The notes below the pieces were generated by a model that saw only the letters and a program-made list of their open reading frames with translations, searched no databases and was not told where the DNA came from. From Candidatus Omnitrophota bacterium (lineage in GTDB: Bacteria; Omnitrophota; Gorgyraeia; Duberdicusellales; 4484-171), in NCBI GenBank assembly GCA_028710385.1, contig JAQTUC010000060.1:952-8519 (forward strand): a stretch of DNA of 7,568 nucleotides, read 5' to 3'. A program made the position numbers and the translations under genes. Below are positions 1 through 5,467 of the stretch, piece by piece. The first letter of the stretch is position 1, and every line of letters starts with the position of its first letter.

Positions 1-1
1 C

Positions 2-145
2 GTCCGTTTTATTTCCGGAGGGCTTGGCATGGCGTTTGGAGGGTTAATAATGAAAGAAAGTTTTAATGTTGGATTTTTGGTTTTCGGGGCAAGCCTTGTT
101 TTCCTTTTATTTTTTATAAAACCGCAGGTGCAAAATGGCTATTAG
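2..145 (+). CDS. C-terminal end of a polytopic membrane protein, probably an MFS-type transporter (partial)
   Basis: The frame is open from the left edge and ends at TAG 143-145, giving 47 residues. The visible part is two hydrophobic segments: a glycine-rich one (ISGGLGMAFGG, with G at helix-packing spacing) and a second one (VGFLVFGASLVFLLFF), followed by a short polar tail. A Gly-rich penultimate helix followed by a final hydrophobic helix and a short cytoplasmic tail is typical of the last two helices (TM11-TM12) of major facilitator transporters, but other polytopic permeases also end this way. The 3' end overlaps the next gene by 11 bases, so the two are probably co-transcribed and translationally coupled. 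An in-frame ATG at 50 with GGAGGG at 38-43 could in principle start a 31-residue protein. I prefer the continuous reading because the upstream residues already form a plausible helix. The substrate cannot be told from this fragment. Confidence 0.55.
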   Translation, partial: VRFISGGLGMAFGGLIMKESFNVGFLVFGASLVFLLFFIKPQVQNGY

Positions 146-566
146 GCTGAAAGTATTTTTGGTTTTATTGTTTTTGTTTTATTTAATTTGTTTTGCCAAA
201 GGCGCAGTAGTATTTGCGCAGTCATTTGTTGACAACGGTTGCGGCGGCAAACAAGAAGCGGAAAACGCGGCTCCCGCGGGAATTCCTGCGTGCAGCCAAC
301 TGTGGAAAGGCAATATATTGGTTTTAGATTGCGATATCTACGAAAATTGCGAAGCAAAAATTGAAAGCTACGGCTATTCAATGGATGGAGATACTATAAA
401 CCTGAAGTATAAAGCCCACGTTTTGGGGGCGCCGGCAAATTGTAACTGTAATCATAAGGTAATTTACGAGATAGACGGTTTGGTAAGAAAACCATATACG
501 GTAATTTTTGAAAATATAAAAGCGATAAAGTTTAAAAAACAAAAAACAACCAAGGAGGCATTATGA
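135..566 (+). CDS. Small secreted cysteine-rich protein of unknown function
   Basis: I do not recognise a family. The 143-residue product has a clear Sec signal peptide: MAIRLK, a hydrophobic stretch at about residues 7-20, and likely cleavage after VVFAQ (residue 29). There is no proper lipobox around C19, so it should be a soluble exported protein. The mature part holds six cysteines (C36, C53, C66, C72, C103, C105), an even number that would suit disulfides. The last two form NCNCNH, which could instead bind a metal. The second half alternates polar and hydrophobic residues (about 60-130), suggesting a small beta-rich domain, and the C-terminus is Lys-rich. The start overlaps the preceding transporter-like gene by 11 bases and has only a weak Shine-Dalgarno, which suggests coupling. 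The stop overlaps the next start as ATGA (563-566). Being between a membrane protein and a dehydrogenase says little about its role. Confidence 0.75.
   Translation: MAIRLKVFLVLLFLFYLICFAKGAVVFAQSFVDNGCGGKQEAENAAPAGIPACSQLWKGNILVLDCDIYENCEAKIESYGYSMDGDTINLKYKAHVLGAPANCNCNHKVIYEIDGLVRKPYTVIFENIKAIKFKKQKTTKEAL
552..558 (+). promoter_or_regulatory. Strong ribosome binding site of the SDR gene, inside the upstream coding region
   Basis: AAGGAGG ends 4 bases before ATG 563. It lies within the last codons of the preceding secreted-protein gene, so ribosomes ending at TGA 564-566 are well placed to re-initiate. It fixes the SDR start. Confidence 0.75.
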
Positions 567-1336
567 CGGAGTTAAAAGGCAAAACCGCAATCGTAACCGG
601 AGCGAGCAGGGGGATAGGCAAAGCTCTTGCCTCAACTGCGGCAAGTTTAGGCATAAATGTCGCTATTGCTGCCAGGCAGGAAGGCCCGCTTAAAGAAACA
701 GCGGCTGAAATTGAGAAAAAATATAAAGTAAAAGTTTTGGCGGTTCCCTGCGACGTTACAAAATTGGAGGACCTGGAAAATCTTGTAAATAAAACAAAGG
801 AAAAATTCGGCTCAATTGATATTTTGATAAATAACGCAGGCGTATCCAGCCAGTATCCTTTTGAAAAGCAGCCTATTGAAGATTTTGAAAAACTTGCGCA
901 TACAAACTATTTGGGCTATGTGCGTTTGATAAGGCTGGTTATAAATGATATGATTGAGCGAAAATCAGGGACAATAATCAATATGGTTTCAGGCTCAACT
1001 TTATGCGACCCTCTTCCGAGGAGCTTTATAGTTTACAGTTCCCTGAAAATGGGCTTACGCGCTTTTTCAAAGGCTCTGTTTTGGGAAATGCGCGACCGCG
1101 GCATAAAAGTAACTTCCCTTTTGCCCGGAGTAACCGATACGGATTTAACCGGAAAATTGGAAGAAATTACCGCAGACAGCTCGCGCTTAATGACCACTGA
1201 AGCAATAGAAAATGCGGTTAAATTTGCTTTGACTGTTCCGGCGAATGTCTGTCCCCTGGAAATTGCGGTTATAAACCAGCAAACGCCCTGGACAAAACCG
1301 GTTATACCCTACAAGCAGGAGCATCCGGAGAAGTAG
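563..1336 (+). CDS. Short-chain dehydrogenase/reductase (classical SDR), NAD(P)-dependent
   Basis: This is a 257-residue classical SDR, a normal length for the family, acting in the cytoplasm as an NAD(P)-dependent oxidoreductase on an alcohol/ketone substrate. Rossmann motifs are complete: TGASRGIG (12-19) for the cofactor, D64-V65 near the adenine ring, and NNAG (90-93). The catalytic tetrad is intact: N115, S145, Y158 and K162 in YSSLK. PGVTDTD (188-194) matches the usual PG motif after the active site. The Arg after the second strand (AAR, R38) favours NADP(H) over NAD(H); this is inference. The start is well fixed by AAGGAGG at 552-558, and the ATG overlaps the upstream stop as ATGA. The closest style is the broad FabG/DltE-like oxidoreductase group. 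The overall match to 3-oxoacyl-ACP reductases is generic, so I do not assign a fatty-acid role or a gene name. Confidence 0.92.
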   Translation: MTELKGKTAIVTGASRGIGKALASTAASLGINVAIAARQEGPLKETAAEIEKKYKVKVLAVPCDVTKLEDLENLVNKTKEKFGSIDILINNAGVSSQYPFEKQPIEDFEKLAHTNYLGYVRLIRLVINDMIERKSGTIINMVSGSTLCDPLPRSFIVYSSLKMGLRAFSKALFWEMRDRGIKVTSLLPGVTDTDLTGKLEEITADSSRLMTTEAIENAVKFALTVPANVCPLEIAVINQQTPWTKPVIPYKQEHPEK

Positions 1337-1389
1337 AAAAATATTTTTAACGAAAAAATGAACAAAGTAATTTTGAAGGCGGTTAAGAC

Positions 1390-1524
1390 ATGAAAAACAT
1401 AGCAGCGGTTGTCGCGGTTCTTTTGTGCGTGTTTATGCTGCCGGTTGGGGTAAATTTATTTGCGCAGCCCCTTAATGATGAGGGGAGTTCGGTTATATTA
1501 GCGCGGGTGGGCGACTGGCATTGA
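1390..1524 (+). pseudogene. 5' fragment (signal peptide and first strand) of a frame-split SurA/PrsA-like chaperone gene
   Basis: This 44-residue frame starts at ATG 1390, with a moderate Shine-Dalgarno-like GAAGGCGG at 1375-1382. It encodes a textbook signal peptide: MKNIAAVVAVLLC, a hydrophobic core, then VNLFAQ with likely cleavage after Q26. The mature part then reads VILARVGDW before a stop at 1522-1524. The last phrase is the usual opening strand of SurA/PpiC/PrsA N-terminal domains (V-A-x-V-G/N-D/G), which in relatives runs on into an I/L-T/S-x-x-D/E-F segment. Exactly that continuation, LSRKDFDEYV, begins one base back in another frame at 1521. I therefore read 1390-2000 as one gene broken by a single-base loss (or a consensus error), not as a separate small peptide. 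If the break is real, this fragment would make only a short exported peptide. Confidence 0.75.
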
Positions 1525-2000
1525 GCCGTAAAGATTTTGACGAATACGTGGCAAAGGCCAAAGAAGCCTACAAAAATCTGCCGCGTTCGCCGGGAATGTC
1601 TATGAATATAAATTTGGACAGCCCGGAAGAAAGAAAAGGGATATTGAGGGCCCTGGTTAACAGCCAAATATTGGCCCAGATAGCTTTGGAAAAGGGTTTG
1701 GATAAGAAATACGGTCTGTTGAATGTGCCGCAGGAAGAAAAAGATTTTAGATTATCCGATGCGCTTGTAAAAGATTTATTAAACAGCGTTACAGTTTCAG
1801 ATGTGGAGATAAATGATTTCTATGAAAAACACAAAGAAGGGTTTAAGGGTCCGGATGGAAAGATAGCGTCGCTTTCTGATGTAAAAAGAAATATAGAAGT
1901 TACGATAAAATCAGATAAGCAAGAACAGGAAATCAAAAAGCTTGTCGGTGAATTCAAGGCAAGAAAAAGAGTGGAAATTAACGAAGATTTGGTGAATTAA
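1521..2000 (+). CDS. Body of a SurA/PrsA-like periplasmic chaperone lacking the prolyl isomerase domain; frame-split from its signal peptide
   Basis: Read from TTG 1521 this frame gives 159 residues with no signal peptide of its own. The order matches the chaperone part of SurA/PpiC/PrsA foldases. First comes LSRKDFDEYV; then a helix typical of the SurA N-domain (RALVNSQILAQIALEKGL, residues 43-60); then VTVSDVEINDFYEKH (90-104), the usual lead-in to the parvulin domain. The roughly 90-residue parvulin domain is missing. The sequence passes straight to the C-terminal helix pair (SLSDVKRNIEV to GEFKARKRVEI, 117-153) that normally follows it. The protein would bind unfolded envelope proteins without isomerase activity, by analogy. 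The true N-terminus is most likely ATG 1390 in another frame, about 204 residues in total. The TTG overlaps the upstream TGA, so coupled re-initiation is formally possible, but its product would stay in the cytoplasm. Confidence 0.7.
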   Translation: MSRKDFDEYVAKAKEAYKNLPRSPGMSMNINLDSPEERKGILRALVNSQILAQIALEKGLDKKYGLLNVPQEEKDFRLSDALVKDLLNSVTVSDVEINDFYEKHKEGFKGPDGKIASLSDVKRNIEVTIKSDKQEQEIKKLVGEFKARKRVEINEDLVN

Positions 2001-2001
2001 G

Positions 2002-2051
2002 TTTTAATGAGTCTTGTATTAAAAGCAACAACAAAACAGAGGGGCTTTTAA
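2002..2051 (+). promoter_or_regulatory. Two competing AT-rich inverted repeats in the leader of the TPR gene
   Basis: ATTAAAAGC at 2018-2026 can pair upstream with TTTTAAT (2002-2008, 7 pairs) or downstream with GCTTTTAA (2044-2051, 8 pairs from 2019). The two pairings exclude each other. The downstream hairpin holds most of the AGAGGGG ribosome binding site (2038-2044) in its loop and ends right at ATG 2052. This could tune translation, but the stems are mainly A-T and chance is a serious alternative. Confidence 0.25.
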
Positions 2052-3029
2052 ATGAGAATTTTATTCGTAACGCCGAAAATCAACGCACGAAAAACAAAGA
2101 AAGTAATTTTACGGTTAAGTATTTATGTATTATTGCTTTTTCCGTTTCATTTTGCTTGGCCGGAAAATGAGCAAAGTTGCGCCAGCATAATAGAAAAATA
2201 TACCAAAGAAATTCAGGCTAACCCTGACAACTCAGAAATGTATTATAAAAGAGGTTACCAGAATCTTGATTGTAAAAATTATGACCAGGCTTTGGAGGAC
2301 GCAACAAGAGCAATTGAATTAGACCAAAAGGAAGAAAAACATGTCAGCAGTAAAGCTTTGCAGGATCTGATAAAAACACCTGAATTAAAACTGCAAGCCA
2401 AATATTACGAATTACGTGCCGACGCATTTTTAGGAAAGCATGATTACGCAAAGGCTGTTGCGGATTATACTACGGCTGCGAAGATTTCAAATTACAATGG
2501 AGGCGATAATAATCTTGCCATCGCTTATTGCGCGCTTAAACAATATCCCCAGGCAATTGCCGAAATGACAAAAGTAATTAAAAGGGAAGAATCATCACCT
2601 TGGAACCGTTACAAAAACACTAATCTGGCTATATCTTATAATAATAGGGGCATGTATTATTTTGAAAGCGGAGATTATAATTCTGCTCTTGCTGATTTTA
2701 ATAAAGCCATCGAGCTGGGCACAGGGTACGCAGGGTACCTAGATTATGTAATGCGCAGTTTAATTTATAGCCGGCAAGGAAATTTCAAGAAAGCCAGCGA
2801 AGAAATTAGTAATTTAATGAAGAAATGGGATAATTTAGAATGGTCTATTTCCTATGATATTGAGAAATCGCCGCACCCCTACAAATATTTCGGCCGCGCA
2901 TTTATTTATTTTTTGGAAAAAAAATATGACAACGCCTGGAAAGATGTGCATAAAATTGAAGAGCTGGGCCAAACGGTTGACCCGGAGTTTCTTAACGAAT
3001 TAAAAAAAGCTTCAGGCAGGGTTAAATAA
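2052..3029 (+). CDS. Exported TPR-repeat protein with an unusual, apparently chimeric N-terminus
   Basis: The 325-residue protein carries about five to six tetratricopeptide repeats, at roughly 61-94, 115-148, 152-180, 193-226, 230-260 and 275-308. The clearest are YYKRGYQNLDCKNYDQALED and YNNRGMYYFESGDYNSALAD. TPR arrays are protein-binding scaffolds, so a partner-binding role is likely but the partner is unknown. A hydrophobic segment (about 18-35, KKVILRLSIYVLLLFPFHFAW) looks like a signal peptide or anchor, placing the repeats in the periplasm. The first 12 residues, MRILFVTPKINA, are not typical of a signal peptide; nine match the start of the next gene (MKILFVMPKIGA). No other ATG, GTG or TTG start precedes the hydrophobic segment, and AGAGGGG at 2038-2044 supports ATG 2052. 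The gene ends 17 bases before the radical SAM gene. Cobbled origin of the 5' end is discussed in the findings. Confidence 0.85.
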   Translation: MRILFVTPKINARKTKKVILRLSIYVLLLFPFHFAWPENEQSCASIIEKYTKEIQANPDNSEMYYKRGYQNLDCKNYDQALEDATRAIELDQKEEKHVSSKALQDLIKTPELKLQAKYYELRADAFLGKHDYAKAVADYTTAAKISNYNGGDNNLAIAYCALKQYPQAIAEMTKVIKREESSPWNRYKNTNLAISYNNRGMYYFESGDYNSALADFNKAIELGTGYAGYLDYVMRSLIYSRQGNFKKASEEISNLMKKWDNLEWSISYDIEKSPHPYKYFGRAFIYFLEKKYDNAWKDVHKIEELGQTVDPEFLNELKKASGRVK

Positions 3030-3033
3030 TTAT

Positions 3034-3040
3034 AGGAGGT
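3034..3040 (+). promoter_or_regulatory. Strong ribosome binding site of the radical SAM gene
   Basis: AGGAGGT lies in the 17-base gap between the TPR gene stop and ATG 3047, 6 bases before that start. It confirms the start. It differs from the region before the TPR gene, although the coding starts of the two genes look alike. Confidence 0.75.
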
Positions 3041-3046
3041 TGTGTT

Positions 3047-4504
3047 ATGAAAATCTTATTTGTAATGCCGAAAATCGGCGCTTGGGCAACGCACGGAAAC
3101 CATTTTGCACCTAACCAGTTGTATGCCCAGTGGGCAGCTTATATCCGCGAAAAAGGCTATAATAACCTTGAGGTGCTGGATGCAACAGTTTTAGGTATCC
3201 CTATTGAGCAGATTGCCGAGAAAGTTAAAGAAAAAAATCCGGACGTGGTTGTTATGGGCGATATGATACATTGCTCTGTCGGATACGGAGAAATCGCTTA
3301 TTTTAACCAGGCTGCCCGTATGATAAAAGAAGCCCTTCCAAAAACAAAAATAGTTTTAGGCGGGCTTTGGTATTCAGCTCTTCCGGTTGAAACGCTTGAT
3401 ATGAATCCGGCAGTTGACTACGTTGTAATGGGCGAGGAAGAATCGTTTTTTGACCTCATTGACGCAATTGATAAAAAGAAAAATATGAAAGACGTCGCGG
3501 GAGTAACCAGCCGCATAGATGGCAAACCCGTAATGGGGCCGCATAAGCCGCTGTTACAGGATTTGGATAAATTGCCTCTTCCTGCTTACGATTTATTCCC
3601 GATGACGCAATACGTAGGCCACACTTTCTGGAAGCCGTTTGTAGAAATGATGACATCGCGAGGCTGTCCATCAGCCTGCACTTTCTGCTACGAGTGGGAC
3701 CAGTATGACCCGCGCAGTCCGCAGGATTTTTTAACCTGGCGCGCAAAATCACCGGAACGGGTTATTGAAGAATTGGATCTTCTGCATAAAATGGGAACAA
3801 AAGTAGTGGTTATTCAGGACGATAATTTTAACGTTAATCCAGAACGCGTTAAGAAATTTTGTGAACTCAAGAAAGCGCATAATAATCCTATGAAATGGGT
3901 TTCTTTAGGTCGCGCAGTTGACTGGATTAACTGCGAAAAGATTTTGCCCCTTATGAAAGAAACCGGAATGTTTATGGGGGTTTTCGGCATTGAAGTTACA
4001 ACACCTGAGGACCTTAAAAAAATTGCAAAAGGAATAACAATAGACCAGATTAAAAAGACAATTGATATTTTACGCGCCCAGAATATCGCAATCGTTGCCG
4101 ACATTATGATGGGCTTTGACGATGATACGGAATATTCAATTAAACAAAGGTATGAATTTACCGACGAAGTTGACCCTGATATTCTCTGGGTCGGTTACGT
4201 AACGCCCGCGCCGAATTCGCCGATATGGAGGCAGAGGATTAAACGCGGAGAAATAGATATTAAGAAAATAGATTTTCTTAAGTGGGATTTTCTCCACCCG
4301 GTTATGCCTACAAAAAGCTTAACACTTGAAGATTACGGAAGGCTCGGCTCATGGTGTATGAGAGAATTTTTCTCAAAGCCCGGGCGCATCCAGAGAATTA
4401 TGACCAGTAATTTTGACCCTCTTGCAAAACTCTGCTTTGAAGATGTTATGCGCGGAGTTTCAAAGTGGGAAGCAGGAGCGACAAAAGGAGAGAAACACAT
4501 TTAG
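3047..4504 (+). CDS. Radical SAM enzyme with N-terminal cobalamin(B12)-binding domain (BchE/HpnJ-like class)
   Basis: The 485-residue protein has the layout of B12-dependent radical SAM enzymes. Residues 1-140 form a Rossmann-like B12-binding domain, with ILFVMPKI at the start, VVVMGD (67-72), IVLGG (102-106) and DYVVMGEEESF (124-134). Residues 195-400 form the radical SAM barrel, with the cluster-binding C207-x3-C211-x2-C214 (GCPSACTFC), IQDDNF (256-261), GIEVTTPEDLKKIAKG (314-329) and IMMGFDDDT (353-361). A roughly 85-residue C-terminal extension follows. There is no DxHxxG motif, as is usual in this class, so B12 would lack a protein His ligand. Members cleave S-adenosylmethionine to a 5'-deoxyadenosyl radical and perform methyl transfers, cyclisations or rearrangements; the substrate here is unknown. 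The enzyme is oxygen-sensitive, fitting anaerobic life. It may lead an operon with the amidohydrolase, aminotransferase and MtnA-like genes, but a palindrome separates it from them. Confidence 0.92.
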   Translation: MKILFVMPKIGAWATHGNHFAPNQLYAQWAAYIREKGYNNLEVLDATVLGIPIEQIAEKVKEKNPDVVVMGDMIHCSVGYGEIAYFNQAARMIKEALPKTKIVLGGLWYSALPVETLDMNPAVDYVVMGEEESFFDLIDAIDKKKNMKDVAGVTSRIDGKPVMGPHKPLLQDLDKLPLPAYDLFPMTQYVGHTFWKPFVEMMTSRGCPSACTFCYEWDQYDPRSPQDFLTWRAKSPERVIEELDLLHKMGTKVVVIQDDNFNVNPERVKKFCELKKAHNNPMKWVSLGRAVDWINCEKILPLMKETGMFMGVFGIEVTTPEDLKKIAKGITIDQIKKTIDILRAQNIAIVADIMMGFDDDTEYSIKQRYEFTDEVDPDILWVGYVTPAPNSPIWRQRIKRGEIDIKKIDFLKWDFLHPVMPTKSLTLEDYGRLGSWCMREFFSKPGRIQRIMTSNFDPLAKLCFEDVMRGVSKWEAGATKGEKHI

Positions 4505-4511
4505 TTTGTAA

Positions 4512-4570
4512 CACGTATCACGTTGCACGTAACACGTTTTGAAAACGTGATACGTGTGGCCTGATACGTG
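4512..4570. repeat. 59-base near-perfect palindrome built of 7-base CACGTNN units (REP-like element)
   Basis: The left arm is four contiguous heptads: CACGTAT (4512-4518), CACGTTG (4519-4525), CACGTAA (4526-4532) and CACGTTT (4533-4539). After a TGA centre (4540-4542) the right arm holds the inverted heptads AAACGTG (4543-4549), ATACGTG (4550-4556), a degenerate TGGCCTG (4557-4563) and ATACGTG (4564-4570). The arms fold around G4541. The inner 8 pairs (4533-4540 with 4542-4549) and outer 7 pairs (4512-4518 with 4564-4570) are perfect. Between them are one A-A and one C-C mismatch and three G-U pairs in RNA. There is no T-tract, so it is not a typical rho-independent terminator. It starts 8 bases after the radical SAM stop and resembles a dispersed REP/MITE-like element. 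Its right arm contains a possible GTG start at 4568. Confidence 0.8.
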
Positions 4571-4582
4571 CAACATTTACCT

Positions 4583-5467
4583 ATGCTTTGTGACAGTCAC
4601 ATACATTTTATACCCTCTGAGATATCGGAGAACAGTTCCTTTTACAAAGGAATATGGTCCGATAAGGTGCGCCTTTTTGAATTTCTGGATACAAACAAAA
4701 TTGACAAGGCCATACTGGTTTATCCTGCAACAGATACGCACTTAAAATTAGGCTGGCAGAAGTTGTGCGATATTTACAACTTTTTCCTGGCGGCATTAAT
4801 TGAAGAAAATCCCAAAATTATAGGTTTCGGAATAGTTGATTTAAGCGCAAATATCCCCGCGCAGGTAAAGCATTTAAGGGAAGAAGGTTTTAAGGGGATA
4901 AGTATAACTTCCAGCGAAGGCGGAGTATTTGTAGTAGATAAACTTAAATCATTATTTGAAGCCGCGGAAAAGCATAAGCTCTCTGTTTTTGTGCACCCTC
5001 AGACAATAAACCCTATAGGATATGAGCGCGTAAAGGACCCTCTTCTTATGCCGGTTCTGGAATACAGTTTTGATAATTCAATGCTACTGGGCAGCTTGAT
5101 GATGGAAGGGGCCTTTGAAAAATTTAATGTAAATTTTATTTTCTCATCCCTAGGCGGAGTAATACCCTTCTTAAAAGACAGGTTTGACAGGGTTTACAAC
5201 ATGTTGCGTTCCCGCGATATGGTCCGTGACCTGGGAAAACCGCCCTCAGAAATACTTAAAAAAGTATACGTGGACACTTCAGGCGCTTCGCTTTCCAATA
5301 TCAAACTCGCAATTGACTTATTCGGCGAAGATAAAATTCTCTGGGGCTCTGATTATCCGGTTGCGCCAAATATCAGCGACAATATTAAAACGCTGGATGC
5401 GCTGGGAAAAGATGTGTCCGAAAAAATTATATCCGGAAATTTTTGCAGACTTTTTAATGCCAAATGA
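4583..5467 (+). CDS. Amidohydrolase family 2 (ACMSD-like) metal-dependent hydrolase/decarboxylase homologue
   Basis: This is a TIM-barrel amidohydrolase of the PF04909/ACMSD type, 294 residues from ATG 4583. Metal-ligand motifs are visible: H6-x-H8 in CDSHIHF, H138 in VFVHP, and D257 in LWGSDYP. The phrase SSLGGVIPFLKDRFD (188-202) matches the family block usually written a-H-x-G-G-x-x-P-F/Y-x-x-x-R-x-D, but its His is Ser189 here. In Pseudomonas ACMSD that His (H228) is the catalytic base and is not a Zn ligand. Activity may therefore be altered or lost. Family members hydrolyse or decarboxylate small ring or acid substrates; none can be named here. I chose ATG 4583 because MLCDSHIH is the usual family N-terminus. 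The in-frame GTG 4568 adds five residues but lies inside the palindrome. Neither start has a clear Shine-Dalgarno. The stop overlaps the aminotransferase start as ATGA. Confidence 0.85.
   Translation: MLCDSHIHFIPSEISENSSFYKGIWSDKVRLFEFLDTNKIDKAILVYPATDTHLKLGWQKLCDIYNFFLAALIEENPKIIGFGIVDLSANIPAQVKHLREEGFKGISITSSEGGVFVVDKLKSLFEAAEKHKLSVFVHPQTINPIGYERVKDPLLMPVLEYSFDNSMLLGSLMMEGAFEKFNVNFIFSSLGGVIPFLKDRFDRVYNMLRSRDMVRDLGKPPSEILKKVYVDTSGASLSNIKLAIDLFGEDKILWGSDYPVAPNISDNIKTLDALGKDVSEKIISGNFCRLFNAK

Noticed and set aside
50..145. Separate 31-residue membrane peptide from ATG 50 with GGAGGG upstream
   Set aside because: The same frame is open to the window edge and its upstream residues form a glycine-rich helix, so an internal Met of a larger membrane protein is more likely.
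1337..1348. 12-base palindrome AAAAATATTTTT right after the SDR stop, as a terminator
   Set aside because: It is low-complexity A/T with no GC stem and is expected by chance in this composition.
1358..1393. 11-residue frame (MNKVILKAVKT) whose stop overlaps ATG 1390 as ATGA
   Set aside because: Very short, no ribosome binding site, and no recognisable leader-peptide or attenuator structure. It could be the n-region of the next signal peptide in another frame, but this cannot be shown.
2358..2385. Similarity of the leaders before 2052 and 7385 (AAAGCA, then CAACAACAAAA-like, then a Shine-Dalgarno)
   Set aside because: The stretches actually lie at about 2022-2043 and 7358-7379. They are short, A/C-rich and include the expected ribosome binding site, so chance explains them.
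3456..3752. Minus-strand open frame within the radical SAM gene, as well as others at 142-381, 1383-1667, 3814-4104, 5955-6245, 6469-6795, 6758-7003 and 7363-7548
   Set aside because: All lie antisense to well-supported genes, lack ribosome binding sites and show no family features; they are shadow frames.
4512..4570. The palindrome as a CRISPR or rho-independent terminator
   Set aside because: Units are 7 bases and contiguous with no spacers, and there is no T-tract after the stem.
4554..4745. Plus-strand frame starting in the palindrome, and another at 5184-5480
   Set aside because: Both overlap the amidohydrolase in another frame and show no domain motifs.
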